Shown here piece by piece: positions 43,641 to 52,797 of a DNA stretch of 64,000 nt. Positions within the stretch are counted from its first letter, which is position 1. Every line of letters begins with the position of its first letter. The stretch comes from Bacteroidota bacterium. GTDB taxonomy: Bacteria; Bacteroidota; Bacteroidia; Cytophagales; Cytophagaceae. The notes under the pieces were generated by a model that saw only the letters and a program-made list of their open reading frames with translations, searched no databases and was not told where the DNA came from. A program made the position numbers and the translations under genes. Where the stretch lies: NCBI GenBank assembly GCA_023428135.1, contig JAEYZG010000024.1, positions 1 through 64,000 on the forward strand. Reading direction: 5' to 3'.

Positions 43641-44678
43641 ATGCGCGAAGATTATTTAAAAGGCGACAACCAAAATTTTAGTTCAGGGGAAAGGGAATTC
43701 GAAAAAGCCTTGCGTCCGTTAAGCTTTGAGGATTTTACAGGCCAGGATAAAATCGTTGAAAATCTTCGAATATTTGTTGAAGCTGCAAAGCAAAGGGAAG
43801 AGGCATTGGATCATGTGCTGTTGCACGGCCCTCCAGGCTTGGGAAAAACTACACTTTCAAATATTATAGCGAACGAATTAGGTTCCGGAATTAAAATTAC
43901 CTCTGGACCTGTTCTCGAAAAGCCAGGTGATCTCGCTGGACTTTTAACCAATCTGGAAGCCAATGATGTTCTGTTTATTGATGAAATACACCGCCTGAAT
44001 CCGGTTGTGGAAGAATATCTTTATTCTGCCATGGAGGATTACAGAATAGACATTATGCTTGATTCCGGACCGAATGCTCGAACGGTTCAGATCGGATTAA
44101 ATCCTTTCACGCTCATCGGTGCAACTACAAGAGCTGGTCTTCTTACATCTCCGCTCAGAGCCAGATTTGGTATCAATGCACGTCTGGAATACTATGATGC
44201 AAAATTACTTACAAGCATTGTCGAGCGCTCTGCAGGCATTATCAATACACCTATCGATGAGGTCGCTGCTTATGAAATAGCAAGAAGAAGTCGTGGAACG
44301 CCTCGTATATCTAATAATCTATTGAGAAGAACCCGTGACTTTGCCCAGATAAAAGGAAAAGGAAGGGTCACGATTGAAATAGCAAGAATGGCCTTGACTG
44401 CCCTGAATGTAGATCAAAATGGTCTGGATGAAATGGATAACAGAATTTTAATGACCATCATAGAAAAATTTAAGGGTGGTCCTGTGGGTATTTCCACTAT
44501 TGCTACAGCGGTCGGGGAAGAGGCTGAAACCATTGAGGAAGTTTATGAGCCATTCCTGATTCAGGAGGGATATATCAAAAGAACTTCCAGAGGTCGTGAA
44601 GCTACGGAATTGGCTTATAAGCATTTGAAAATAAAGCCGAATAACCGCACAGGAACACTGTTTGATCTGGATCATTAA
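43641..44678 (+). CDS. ruvB: Holliday junction branch migration helicase RuvB
   Basis: A 345-aa AAA+ motor. Walker A is GPPGLGKTT (about 64-72), Walker B FIDEIHRLN, the arginine-finger region TRAGLLTSPLRARFG, and the C-terminal winged helix contains GGPVGISTIATAVGEE. It drives branch migration at Holliday junctions with RuvA, whose gene is not in the window. Length is normal. queG starts six bases after the stop, so the two genes are probably one transcript. Confidence 0.96.
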   Translation: MREDYLKGDNQNFSSGEREFEKALRPLSFEDFTGQDKIVENLRIFVEAAKQREEALDHVLLHGPPGLGKTTLSNIIANELGSGIKITSGPVLEKPGDLAGLLTNLEANDVLFIDEIHRLNPVVEEYLYSAMEDYRIDIMLDSGPNARTVQIGLNPFTLIGATTRAGLLTSPLRARFGINARLEYYDAKLLTSIVERSAGIINTPIDEVAAYEIARRSRGTPRISNNLLRRTRDFAQIKGKGRVTIEIARMALTALNVDQNGLDEMDNRILMTIIEKFKGGPVGISTIATAVGEEAETIEEVYEPFLIQEGYIKRTSRGREATELAYKHLKIKPNNRTGTLFDLDH

Positions 44679-44683
44679 GCTTC

Positions 44684-45598
44684 ATGTTTTCATCAAAATC
44701 CAAAAATACCCTGCTCATTAAGAATAAAGCCAAAGAACTGGGCTTTGATTACTGCGGCATATCCAGAGCTGATTTTTTGGAAGAGGAAGCTCCAAGATTG
44801 GAAAACTGGCTGAAAAATAATTATCATGGTGAAATGCAGTGGATGGAAAACCACTTCGATAAGCGTCTTGATCCCCGTATGCTTGTAGAAGGCTCAAAGT
44901 CGGTCATCTCTTTCCTTCTGAATTATTTTCCAGAAGAGCCCATCAATCATCAGTTAAAGATATCAAAGTATGCTTATGGGGATGATTATCATACAGTTAT
45001 AAAGGATAAACTAAAAGAGTTGATGCTTCATATGAAGCAGGAAATCGGAGATTTTAGTGGCAGAGCCTTTGTGGATTCTGCCCCTGTAATGGACAAAGCC
45101 TGGGCAGAGAAAGGAGGTTTGGGCTGGAGGGGAAAAAACAGCAATCTTATCAACCCTAAAGCCGGAAGTTTCTTTTTTATTGCAGAACTCATTACGGATC
45201 TTGATCTTGAGTATGATGGTCCAATGAAAGATTATTGCGGAACCTGCACCAAATGTATAGATGCCTGCCCTACAAATGCTATTTCTCAGGCATATGTAGT
45301 TGATGGAAGTAAGTGCATTTCCTACCTTACGATTGAACTGAAAAATAATATTCCTTCGGATTTTAAGGGAAAGATGGATAACTGGATTTTTGGATGCGAC
45401 GTTTGTCAGGATGTTTGTCCCTGGAACCGGTTCTCCAAAGCTCATAAGGAACCTCAGTTTTTACCTTCTGAAGAGTTTAAAAACCTTAAAGAATGGACAG
45501 AGCTGACATCAGAATTGTTTGATGAAGTATTTAAAAAAACAGCTATAAAGCGAACAAAATTTGAGGGACTTCAAAGAAATATAAAATTTTTAGCCTGA
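44684..45598 (+). CDS. queG: Epoxyqueuosine reductase QueG
   Basis: A 304-aa cobalamin-dependent iron-sulfur enzyme making the last step of queuosine synthesis in tRNA. Two ferredoxin-type clusters are coded by CGTCTKCIDACPTNAI (about 186-201) and CDVCQDVCPWNRF (about 239-251). The RAFVDSAPVMDKAWAEKGGLGWRG-like core and the N-terminal FDYCGISRA segment are family landmarks. It is shorter than homologues with a C-terminal HEAT domain, but complete for the short form. Confidence 0.95.
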   Translation: MFSSKSKNTLLIKNKAKELGFDYCGISRADFLEEEAPRLENWLKNNYHGEMQWMENHFDKRLDPRMLVEGSKSVISFLLNYFPEEPINHQLKISKYAYGDDYHTVIKDKLKELMLHMKQEIGDFSGRAFVDSAPVMDKAWAEKGGLGWRGKNSNLINPKAGSFFFIAELITDLDLEYDGPMKDYCGTCTKCIDACPTNAISQAYVVDGSKCISYLTIELKNNIPSDFKGKMDNWIFGCDVCQDVCPWNRFSKAHKEPQFLPSEEFKNLKEWTELTSELFDEVFKKTAIKRTKFEGLQRNIKFLA

Positions 45599-45631
45599 TT
45601 CTCAATAATGTTAATTATTGAAGATCAGGCT
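45592..45631. terminator. Hairpin between queG and the 58-aa gene
   Basis: AGCCTGATTCTCAATAAT (45592-45609) pairs with ATTATTGAAGATCAGGCT (45614-45631) with two mismatches and a 4-base loop. It overlaps the queG stop and also lies just beyond the stop of the minus-strand small gene, so it can serve both. Confidence 0.7.
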
Positions 45632-45640
45632 TTAATTAGG

Positions 45641-45817
45641 TTAAACAAAGCATCTGTTAAGAATTTCGTGCTCTTTGGAAAAATTTTCGTAGCACCACTT
45701 TTTCAGATCAATTAACTCTTCTTTCATTAAATCTCTGATACTTTTTTTTAATTCTTTTTCAAAAAGTTGTTTATCAAAACTTACTTTCTCTAGAATTAAT
45801 TTTACGTATTCAAGCAT
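45641..45817 (-). CDS. Small conserved-looking protein, 58 aa
   Basis: A short frame from ATG (45815-45817) to TAA (45641-45643). It is highly charged and helical: MLEYVKLILEKVSFDKQLF, then KELKKSIRDLMKEELIDL, then KKWCYENFSKEH and the end ILNRCFV. The WCYxxF and LNRCF elements resemble small uncharacterised proteins I recall from Bacteroidota, and the frame is flanked by a hairpin after its stop. Cytoplasmic; function unknown. It is below common ORF length cut-offs and easily missed. Confidence 0.65.
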   Translation of the reverse strand: MLEYVKLILEKVSFDKQLFEKELKKSIRDLMKEELIDLKKWCYENFSKEHEILNRCFV

Positions 45818-45883
45818 TTGATTTAAATAGTTTTTGGTTGTTAGGTTTTTTTAAGGTTACTAATTTGAAATCAAATCTTACAT

Positions 45884-45891
45884 TAGATTTG
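45884..45891 (+). promoter_or_regulatory. Possible -7 box of the BatD-like gene
   Basis: TAGATTTG matches TAnnTTTG, with TTTG at 45864-45867 and a 16-base gap, slightly short of the usual ~19. It lies about 140 bases before the BatD-like start. Confidence 0.35.
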
Positions 45892-46029
45892 ACTTACTTT
45901 ACTAACCTTATTAACGCCTTAATGTTATAAAATGTTTTAAGTTTTTTTACATTTCTCTAATTTTATCCCTTAGAGTTACTAATTAGGAAAATGGCTTGGG
46001 TGGATATTCATCTGAAATGTGTTTTAAAA

Positions 46030-47412
46030 ATGATTGAAAAATTACTTTTATGTATATGCTGCAGTCTTGTTTTTTTAACATGTAATCTTTCAGCCCAGGA
46101 TTTGAAAATTAAATTCTCAGACAGTTCTATCCGGGAGGGGGAGATTTTTACAATTACGCTTACAGTTCCTGCAAAAAAAGTCAAAGAAATCAGTCCATTT
46201 CCGGAAATCGAGGATTTTTCTAAAAAGAGAACAACTTTTAACAGGGAAAGAAAAGAAGATATTTTTATTGCAGAACAGGAATATTTACCTTCCAGGTCCG
46301 GAGTTTTTACTCTTCCTTCTTTTACGATTTCAGTTAATGGTCAGACTTATCGTTTTAATGGAACTAAAATTACTGTAGCCCCGGGTAAAAAATTTCCAGA
46401 ACATACAACAGAGGATAAAGCTGGAAAAAAAGAAGAATTCTCTCCTTCTGAATTGGACGCAATGTTTCTGGTGGAGAGTAACCAAAAATCAATTTTCGTT
46501 AATGAAGGTTTTGTGCTATCTGCAAGTTTTCTTGTGGCAAAAGATAACCCTTCCGAATACAATTTTGTCGATCTGAATAAACAATTAACTGCCATCATTC
46601 AAGATCTTAAACCCTCCGACTGCTGGATAGAAGAAATCACATCAGCAGGTGAACTCAAAAAGGATACTGTAAAATTTCATAATAAAATCTACAACAGGTA
46701 TCGCTTATATAAAGTGTGCTTATTTCCATTGGGGGCTGGTACTATAACCATTCCTTCTGCCAGTTTTAAGATTTTAACCTACGCTACTTTAAGGACTAAA
46801 AATGAAATTGACAGAAAAGATGAATTCAAAATATTTAAATCCGGGGGAATTTCAATTCAGGTTTTGCCCTTGCCGGATCATCCTTTGGCGGATTCAGTAG
46901 CTGTAGGAATAGCTGAACTGCAGACAAATATCTGGAAGAAAGTGTTGGAAGTGAATGAACCTCTTAAAGTTTCATTGAAGCTTACAGGGATGTTTAATCC
47001 AGCCATTGCCGAAATGAATGTAAAAGAATCTTCAGATTTTGAAATTTATCCAGAGAAGGAAGATCTAAAGAAAGAAGAAAGGGGGGGAGATGTTCAATTT
47101 ACCAAAGTTTTTAATTATGAATTTATCCCCAAGAATTCCGGGAATATTAAGCTCGCAGATTGTTTCTCTCTTATTTATTTCAATACTTCAAGTAAAACTT
47201 ATGATACACTGACTCCAAAATTTATGATTTATGTAAAAGGAGAAAGAAAAAGTGAGTATATTTCAAGTCACGAAGAAGGGTTTTACCAGCTCATCGATAA
47301 GTCAAGCAACAAACTCAGACAAGGAGAAAGGGATGATCTTACAAAGATTTTAACCAATATTATCATTCTGTTTATGCTGGTAACAACCATTATTTTAATT
47401 ATCAAACGATGA
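46030..47412 (+). CDS. BatD-like protein
   Basis: A 460-aa envelope protein. The frame opens at 45991, but ATG at 46030 gives a proper signal peptide (MIEKLLLCICCSLVFLT, cleavage near NLSAQ). The beta-rich ectodomain opens with IKFSDSSIREGEIFTITLTV and continues through several Ig-like strands (EQEYLPSRSGVFTLPSFTIS; FNYEFIPKNSGNIKLAD), the layout of BatD. A C-terminal membrane helix (TNIIILFMLVTTIILII) ends the protein. BatD normally sits in a moxR-batABCDE operon for oxygen or stress tolerance; here no other bat gene adjoins. Its stop overlaps the aroC start (ATGA). Confidence 0.8.
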   Translation: MIEKLLLCICCSLVFLTCNLSAQDLKIKFSDSSIREGEIFTITLTVPAKKVKEISPFPEIEDFSKKRTTFNRERKEDIFIAEQEYLPSRSGVFTLPSFTISVNGQTYRFNGTKITVAPGKKFPEHTTEDKAGKKEEFSPSELDAMFLVESNQKSIFVNEGFVLSASFLVAKDNPSEYNFVDLNKQLTAIIQDLKPSDCWIEEITSAGELKKDTVKFHNKIYNRYRLYKVCLFPLGAGTITIPSASFKILTYATLRTKNEIDRKDEFKIFKSGGISIQVLPLPDHPLADSVAVGIAELQTNIWKKVLEVNEPLKVSLKLTGMFNPAIAEMNVKESSDFEIYPEKEDLKKEERGGDVQFTKVFNYEFIPKNSGNIKLADCFSLIYFNTSSKTYDTLTPKFMIYVKGERKSEYISSHEEGFYQLIDKSSNKLRQGERDDLTKILTNIIILFMLVTTIILIIKR

Positions 47413-48485
47413 GTAATAGTTACGGAAAATTATTTAAAATCAGTACATTCGGTGAGTCTCATGGCCGTGCAGTCGGTGTAGTACTTGATGGATGTCCTGC
47501 AGGTCTTGATCTTGACCTGGAATTCATTCAAAATGAATTGGACAGAAGAAAGCCTGGGCAATCCAAAATCACAACACAAAGAAAAGAAGAAGATAAGATA
47601 GAAATCGTTTCCGGAATATTTGAAGGAAAATCTACCGGTACACCTATCGCAATGCTCGTCTGGAATGCCGATGCAAGAAGTAAGGATTACTCACATATAG
47701 CTGACAGATACAGACCTTCTCATGCGGATTTTACTTATCAGGAAAAGTATGGTGTGCGTGATTACAGAGGCGGAGGAAGAAGTTCGGCAAGAGAAACTCT
47801 TGCAAGGGTTGCAGCAGGAGCAATAGCTAAGTTATTTCTTGCGAAATATGGTATTAAAATCAATGCCTATGTATCTCAGGTGGGTGGTCTTGCACTTCAG
47901 AAAAGTTATAAAGAACTGAACCTTGAGGAGACCGAAAATAACATCGTTCGTTGTCCTGATCCTGCAATGGCAGAGGAAATGATCAGTCTTATCGATAGCG
48001 TAAGAAAAGACTGTGATACTATTGGAGGTGTTGTTTCATGTGTTATTCAGGGAGCTCCTGTAGGACTTGGCGAGCCGGTTTTTGATAAATTACATGCAGA
48101 GCTGGGAAAAGCCATGCTTGGAATCAATGCTGTAAAAGGATTTGAATATGGTAGTGGCTTTGAAGGTGTGAAAATGCTGGGCTCTCAGCATAACGACGCG
48201 TTTTATATCGAAGGAGACAGAGTAAGAACAAAAACCAATCATTCCGGTGGTATTCAGGGCGGGATTTCCAACGGGGAGGATATTTATTTCAGAGTGGCAT
48301 TCAAACCTGTAGCTACTTTGATGAAAGATCAGGAAAGTATTAATCAGGAGGGGGAAACAGTTACAGTTTCCGGTAAGGGAAGACATGATCCTTGTGTAGT
48401 TCCAAGAGCTGTACCTATCGTAGAGGCCATGGCCGCATTAGTACTTGCAGATTCACTTTTAAGGAATAAAGCCATAAAACTATAA
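47409..48485 (+). CDS. aroC: Chorismate synthase
   Basis: A 358-aa FMN-dependent enzyme that converts EPSP to chorismate, the last shikimate step. Signatures: GESHGRAVGVVLDGCPAGL (about 15-33), YRGGGRSSARETLARVAAGA (about 119-138) and RHDPCVVPRAVPIVEAM near residue 324. Length is normal. The ATG overlaps the BatD-like gene stop, implying translational coupling, and the transporter start follows directly after the aroC stop. No other aro gene is nearby. Confidence 0.97.
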   Translation: MSNSYGKLFKISTFGESHGRAVGVVLDGCPAGLDLDLEFIQNELDRRKPGQSKITTQRKEEDKIEIVSGIFEGKSTGTPIAMLVWNADARSKDYSHIADRYRPSHADFTYQEKYGVRDYRGGGRSSARETLARVAAGAIAKLFLAKYGIKINAYVSQVGGLALQKSYKELNLEETENNIVRCPDPAMAEEMISLIDSVRKDCDTIGGVVSCVIQGAPVGLGEPVFDKLHAELGKAMLGINAVKGFEYGSGFEGVKMLGSQHNDAFYIEGDRVRTKTNHSGGIQGGISNGEDIYFRVAFKPVATLMKDQESINQEGETVTVSGKGRHDPCVVPRAVPIVEAMAALVLADSLLRNKAIKL

Positions 48486-49784
48486 ATGGAAGAAAAGCCA
48501 AAGAAAAGCTTTCCTCTTTATTTGCAGATCCTTCTGGGTATGTTTGCCGGAATTCTCTGGGGAATTTATACACCCTGGTTTTCAGAAGGAACAAAGTTTA
48601 CTGTAGATTATGTAAAGCCATTCGGAACCATCTTTCTTAGGCTGCTTCAAATGATTGCAATTCCTTTAATTCTCACATCTTTAATTTCAGGAATTGCCAA
48701 CTTAAAGGACTTTGCAAAAGTCGGAAGGATCGGAGGTAAAACGATCCTTTTATTTTTTTGTACTGCAATCATTGCCACATTTCTTGGGGTTACACTTGCC
48801 GGTTTTATCAAGCCGGGAAAAGTAATTTCAGAAGAAACCAGAAATCTGATGATTGCCAAATATCAGGATGAGACAGCCAAAAGTATTTCTGCATTTGGCA
48901 AAGTTGAAGAAACTCCTCTCACTCCATTGATAGAAATGGTCCCGTCAAACTTCTTCGGAGCTGCGTCAGACAATACCCGTATGCTTCAGATTGTATTTTT
49001 TGGGTTGCTTTTCGGAATAGCACTTACCAGAATCTCTTCGGATAAATCTGCTACTGTCGTTGGCTTTCTTGAAGCAGTCAATGAGGCCCTTTTGAAAATG
49101 GTTATGATGATCATGGCTGTTGCTCCTATAGGCGTATTCGCATTGATGGCTTCTGTACTTGTGGAACTGGCAGGAAGTGGAAGTCAGATGGTTCAGCTCT
49201 TGTATTCACTCCTATGGTATGCCATTACTGTTTTAATAGGTCTTGCAATTATTCTGTTTATACTTTATCCTGCCATATTTACTTTTTTTTCCGATGTTAA
49301 ATACGGTCAGTTTTTTAACGGAATGAGACCTGCATTTTTGCTTGCCTTCACCTCAAGTTCAAGTAATGCAACGCTTCCGGTGACTATGGAAAGAGTAGAG
49401 CATCATCTGAAGGTGCCGGCAGAAATTACAGGTTTTGTTTTGCCTTTCGGTACTACTGTGAATATGGATGGTACTGCACTCTATCAAAGTATTGCAGCTG
49501 TATTTATAGCACAGGCATTTGGCCTTGAGCTTACTTTTTTTCAGCAAATTACTATAGTCTTTACTGCTACACTGGCTGCTGTTGGGGCTGCAGGAATTCC
49601 CGGCGCAGGAATGATTACTTTAATTGCAGTTCTAAAGAGTACTGATATACCAGTAGAAGGTATAGCTTTGATCCTTGCCCCTGACAGGATCCTGGATATG
49701 TGCCGCACTGTTATAAATGTAGCTGGCGATGCCATGGCAGCAGTAGTTGTTGCCGGATCCGAAAATTCAGGGGAAAATTCTTAA
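48486..49784 (+). CDS. Dicarboxylate/glutamate:cation symporter
   Basis: A 432-aa membrane protein of the DAACS family (GltP/DctA-like), with about eight helices and two hairpins. The first hairpin is marked by FTSSSSNATLPVTMERVEHH (about 285-304), the ion and substrate site by PFGTTVNMDGTALYQSIAAVF (about 322) and the second hairpin by AAGIPGAGMITLIAVL. C-terminal DRILDMCRTVINVAGDA carries the substrate-coordinating Asp, Arg and Asn. The start ATG immediately follows the aroC stop. Exact substrate (aspartate, glutamate or succinate) cannot be fixed, though the Arg in DMCRT favours acidic amino acids. Confidence 0.93.
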   Translation: MEEKPKKSFPLYLQILLGMFAGILWGIYTPWFSEGTKFTVDYVKPFGTIFLRLLQMIAIPLILTSLISGIANLKDFAKVGRIGGKTILLFFCTAIIATFLGVTLAGFIKPGKVISEETRNLMIAKYQDETAKSISAFGKVEETPLTPLIEMVPSNFFGAASDNTRMLQIVFFGLLFGIALTRISSDKSATVVGFLEAVNEALLKMVMMIMAVAPIGVFALMASVLVELAGSGSQMVQLLYSLLWYAITVLIGLAIILFILYPAIFTFFSDVKYGQFFNGMRPAFLLAFTSSSSNATLPVTMERVEHHLKVPAEITGFVLPFGTTVNMDGTALYQSIAAVFIAQAFGLELTFFQQITIVFTATLAAVGAAGIPGAGMITLIAVLKSTDIPVEGIALILAPDRILDMCRTVINVAGDAMAAVVVAGSENSGENS

Positions 49785-49798
49785 TATAATTTCGTAAA

Positions 49799-49830
49799 TT
49801 TGATTCGTTGTAACGAATATTTATCTTTTG
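49799..49830 (+). promoter_or_regulatory. Promoter with embedded operator-like dyad, NifU-type gene
   Basis: TTTG at 49799-49802 and TATCTTTTG at 49822-49830 form a Bacteroidota-type -33/-7 pair 19 bases apart (the -7 element has one extra base). Between them lies the perfect dyad ATTCGTT-GT-AACGAAT (49803-49818). A regulator bound there would block polymerase. Predicted start of transcription is near 49837, about 80 bases before the gene. Confidence 0.5.
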
Positions 49831-49917
49831 TATAGAAAACAACTGAAAAAGAGTTTGTTTAACTGAAATGAATTAAGTTAAGTTTAAAATTGTTCTTCCA
49901 TTTTATCATTCAAAATC

Positions 49918-50496
49918 ATGGAGTCTACAGAAAAAAGAGTTATAAATATTTATACAGAATCAAATCCGAATCCGAATTCTCTGAAGTTTGTGACGGATTT
50001 TCTTCTAGTATCGGAAAGCGTTGATTTTCCTAGTCCTGTAAGTACAGCGAATTGTCCTCTTGCTCAGGATCTTTTCCGTTTTAGCTTTGTGAAGAGAGTA
50101 TTTTTCTCTTCTAATTTTATCACTATCACAAAATCAGATGATATTGAGTGGATTGAAGTTTCACCAATGATTAAATCTCTGATTAAAGGTTATCTGGAAG
50201 AAGGGAAGCCACTTTTCAATGAAAAATTCGTTCCTGAAAACGTATCTCCAACTGCCGGAGACTCTGAAATTGTAGGAAAGATAAAAGTAATTCTTGACGA
50301 GTATATCAGACCTGCGGTAGAGCAGGATGGAGGTGCTATTACTTTTAGCTCATTTAATGATGGTGTAGTTAAAGTGATTTTACAAGGTTCTTGCAGCGGG
50401 TGCCCTTCTTCTACAATCACATTGAAAGCTGGTATTGAAAATCTTCTTAAAAAGATGATTCCTGAAGTGCAGGAAGTTGTGGCTGAAAATGCTTAA
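49918..50496 (+). CDS. NifU-type iron-sulfur scaffold protein (Nfu)
   Basis: A 192-aa protein with an N-terminal Nfu_N domain (about 10-100: YTESNPNPNSLKFV, and NCPLAQDLFRF, VFFSSNFITITKS) and a C-terminal NifU domain (about 118-188) with the cluster motif GSCSGCPSST, whose CxxC binds a [4Fe-4S] cluster as a dimer. It carries iron-sulfur clusters to target proteins. It is a single gene with its own dyad-containing promoter and its own terminator, which suggests specific regulation. Confidence 0.93.
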   Translation: MESTEKRVINIYTESNPNPNSLKFVTDFLLVSESVDFPSPVSTANCPLAQDLFRFSFVKRVFFSSNFITITKSDDIEWIEVSPMIKSLIKGYLEEGKPLFNEKFVPENVSPTAGDSEIVGKIKVILDEYIRPAVEQDGGAITFSSFNDGVVKVILQGSCSGCPSSTITLKAGIENLLKKMIPEVQEVVAENA

Positions 50497-50519
50497 TAAA
50501 AAATATTAAAGTATCAATG

Positions 50520-50547
50520 AAAAGGAGCTCTTATGGGGCTCTTTTTT
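50520..50547 (+). terminator. Terminator of the NifU-type gene
   Basis: GAGCTC (50525-50530) pairs with GGGCTC (50536-50541; one G-T) around TTATG, followed by T6. Confidence 0.72.
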
Positions 50548-50694
50548 ATTTGACCTGCCTAAAAAAATAAGCTCTGGTGTTTAATTTCCAGAGCTTAAAA
50601 CTTCCCTAATTGATTAACTTTTTCCCGATAATTAATCAAACATAAGACTTCGCGATATTTAAAAACGTTGTATCGGTTTCTCTTTTTTTGTAAA

Positions 50695-51693
50695 TTAATT
50701 TAGTACGTCAATTCCTGCACTATAGGTCTTTTCAACTTCATCCAGAATATCAGATACTTCTTCAACACTTCCTGCAGTTACTATTCTTTGTCTGAATGGT
50801 TTAAAATTAGGGAAGCCTCTGAAATAATTAGTGTAATGAGGTCTCATTTCAAAAATTCCGGTTTTCGGCCCCTTCCATTCTACCGATCTTATCAGATGTT
50901 GTTTACATACTCTTATTCTTTCTGCAATATCAGGTTCAGGTAGCTTTTCCCCGGTTTTGAAATAGTGTTTGATCTGATTAAATATCCAGGGGTTTCCTAT
51001 GGCCGCTCTTCCGATCATAATCCCATCCGGATTGAATCTGTTTTTGTAATCAAGGGCTTTTTCCGGAGAATCTATGTCTCCATTTCCAAAGATCGGAATG
51101 TGAATGCTTTGCATTTCTTTAACTTTGGCAATCCAGCTCCAGTCTGCTTCTCCTTTATACATCTGATACCTTGTGCGAGCATGAATGGTTAAAGCCTGAA
51201 CACCGACATCCTGAAGTCTCTGAGCCACTTCAAGGATTTTGATGTTTTTTTCATCCCAGCCAAGTCTTGTTTTAACTGTAACCGGTACTTTACATCTTTT
51301 GACAATTTCCTCAGACATCTTCTGCATTTTGGGCAGGTCAAGTAAAATTCCGGCCCCGGCTCCTTTGCAGGCTACTTTGTTAACAGGGCAGCCGTAATTA
51401 ATATCAACCAGCTCTGGTCCTGCCTCTTCAGCGATAGCAGCAGCTTCCCGCATAGCCTCAATTTTGTCTCCGAAGATCTGAATGCCAATAGGGCGCTCAT
51501 AGTCGTAGATATCAAGTTTTTGCAGACTTTTTTCAGCATCACGGATCAGTCCATCTGCTGCAATGAACTCAGTGTACATCATATCCGCACCATTTTCCTT
51601 GCAAACAGCCCTGAAAGGCGGGTCACTGACGTCCTCCATGGGTGCAAGTAATAGAGGGAATTCTCCGAGTTCTATCTGACCAATTTTAACCAA
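50695..51693 (-). CDS. dusB: tRNA-dihydrouridine synthase (DusB-type)
   Basis: A 332-aa FMN enzyme that reduces uridines in tRNA D-loops. FMN site LLAPMEDVSDPPFR (about 15-28), catalytic Cys in NYGCPVNKVACKGAGAGIL (about 98-116), VTVKTRLGWDE and the phosphate-binding FGNGDIDSPEKA plus GIMIGRAAIGNPWIFNQ. The pattern matches DusB. It is divergent from the CPBP protease gene; the two share a ~90-base promoter region. Confidence 0.92.
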   Translation of the reverse strand: MVKIGQIELGEFPLLLAPMEDVSDPPFRAVCKENGADMMYTEFIAADGLIRDAEKSLQKLDIYDYERPIGIQIFGDKIEAMREAAAIAEEAGPELVDINYGCPVNKVACKGAGAGILLDLPKMQKMSEEIVKRCKVPVTVKTRLGWDEKNIKILEVAQRLQDVGVQALTIHARTRYQMYKGEADWSWIAKVKEMQSIHIPIFGNGDIDSPEKALDYKNRFNPDGIMIGRAAIGNPWIFNQIKHYFKTGEKLPEPDIAERIRVCKQHLIRSVEWKGPKTGIFEMRPHYTNYFRGFPNFKPFRQRIVTAGSVEEVSDILDEVEKTYSAGIDVLN

Positions 51694-51786
51694 AGTTGTA
51701 TTATTTAAATTATTAAGAGCAGTTATATCTTTTTTTTGAACGGTCCCGGAATATGTCGGGGCAATAAAGTAAATTTACCAACTTTT

Positions 51787-52722
51787 ATGGAAAATATTAA
51801 TAGTTCAGGAAGCGGAATACCGGAAAAAACACTTGGCGTACTTGTTGTATTCTTAGCAGTTCTCGGAAGTATGCTAGTTGGCAGTGGATTAGGTCACATT
51901 CTACTTAAAGAGGTTTTTGGTATCAGTTTTAATTCTGAAACTGAATTGCTAAATCTTATAAAAAGTTCCCCAAATCCTCAGGCCTTGATTTTGAAAAGTC
52001 AGGCTGTAAATGCTGTTATCACTTTTTTAGTTCTGCCGATTTTATATATGGCAATATTCAGGCATTCATATTTTAAAAAATTTAACCCTGCTACTAAAAG
52101 GCTTCCAATTTTTCTTGTTTTGGCAATTATTATTTTTTTTATGGGAATGCCACTTCTTGCCTATTTGGTAGATTGGAATAAGGAAATGCAATTACCATCA
52201 AGCTTGAAACCACTTCAGGAGTGGATGGAGAAAAGCGAAAATCTGGCGAAAGTGCTTACAGAAACTATAATTTATTATAAAGACAATACTTCATTCGTGT
52301 TAACACTTTTGGTTGTGGCTCTGATTCCGGGCATTGGTGAAGAGTTGGTTTTCAGAGGCGTTGTTCAGAATGAGTTAAATGATATTCTTAAATCCCCTAC
52401 ATGGTCCATCTGGATCACAGGATTTTTGTTCAGCTTTATTCATTTTCAATTCTTTGGTTTTTTTCCAAGAATGTTTCTGGGGGTTCTTTTTGGATATTTA
52501 TATTATTGGTCAGGTAGTATATATGTATCCATGTTTGTCCATTTTATGAACAATGCACTTACTCTTGTTCTGGCAAACATGTATAAGCAAAAAAATATAA
52601 GCTTTAATCCGGATTCTACAGAATCTATACCTTTTTATTCCGTAATAATCTCGGTCATTGCCTTTTCTTTTTTTATTTATTTATACAAAAGGATTTCGAA
52701 GGAGGCAGGAATAACAAAATAA
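51787..52722 (+). CDS. CPBP-family intramembrane metalloprotease
   Basis: A 311-aa polytopic protein. ATG at 51787 is preferred over the longer frame from 51736, because it starts just before the first polar-to-membrane transition. The CPBP (Abi) motifs are intact: GIGEELVFRGVVQNEL (EExxxR), FSFIHFQFFGFFPR (FxxxH) and HFMNNAL (HxxxN). Such proteases process lipoprotein- or isoprenoid-like substrates, or take part in bacteriocin immunity. It is 75 bases ahead of cdsA; no bacteriocin gene is seen, so I favour a housekeeping role. Confidence 0.88.
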   Translation: MENINSSGSGIPEKTLGVLVVFLAVLGSMLVGSGLGHILLKEVFGISFNSETELLNLIKSSPNPQALILKSQAVNAVITFLVLPILYMAIFRHSYFKKFNPATKRLPIFLVLAIIIFFMGMPLLAYLVDWNKEMQLPSSLKPLQEWMEKSENLAKVLTETIIYYKDNTSFVLTLLVVALIPGIGEELVFRGVVQNELNDILKSPTWSIWITGFLFSFIHFQFFGFFPRMFLGVLFGYLYYWSGSIYVSMFVHFMNNALTLVLANMYKQKNISFNPDSTESIPFYSVIISVIAFSFFIYLYKRISKEAGITK

Positions 52723-52797
52723 TTTCGGCATAATACCATTTTTTTGCTAAACTTGAATAGAAAACCGCCAGGTTTTAATAATCATAAAATAAGGGAA

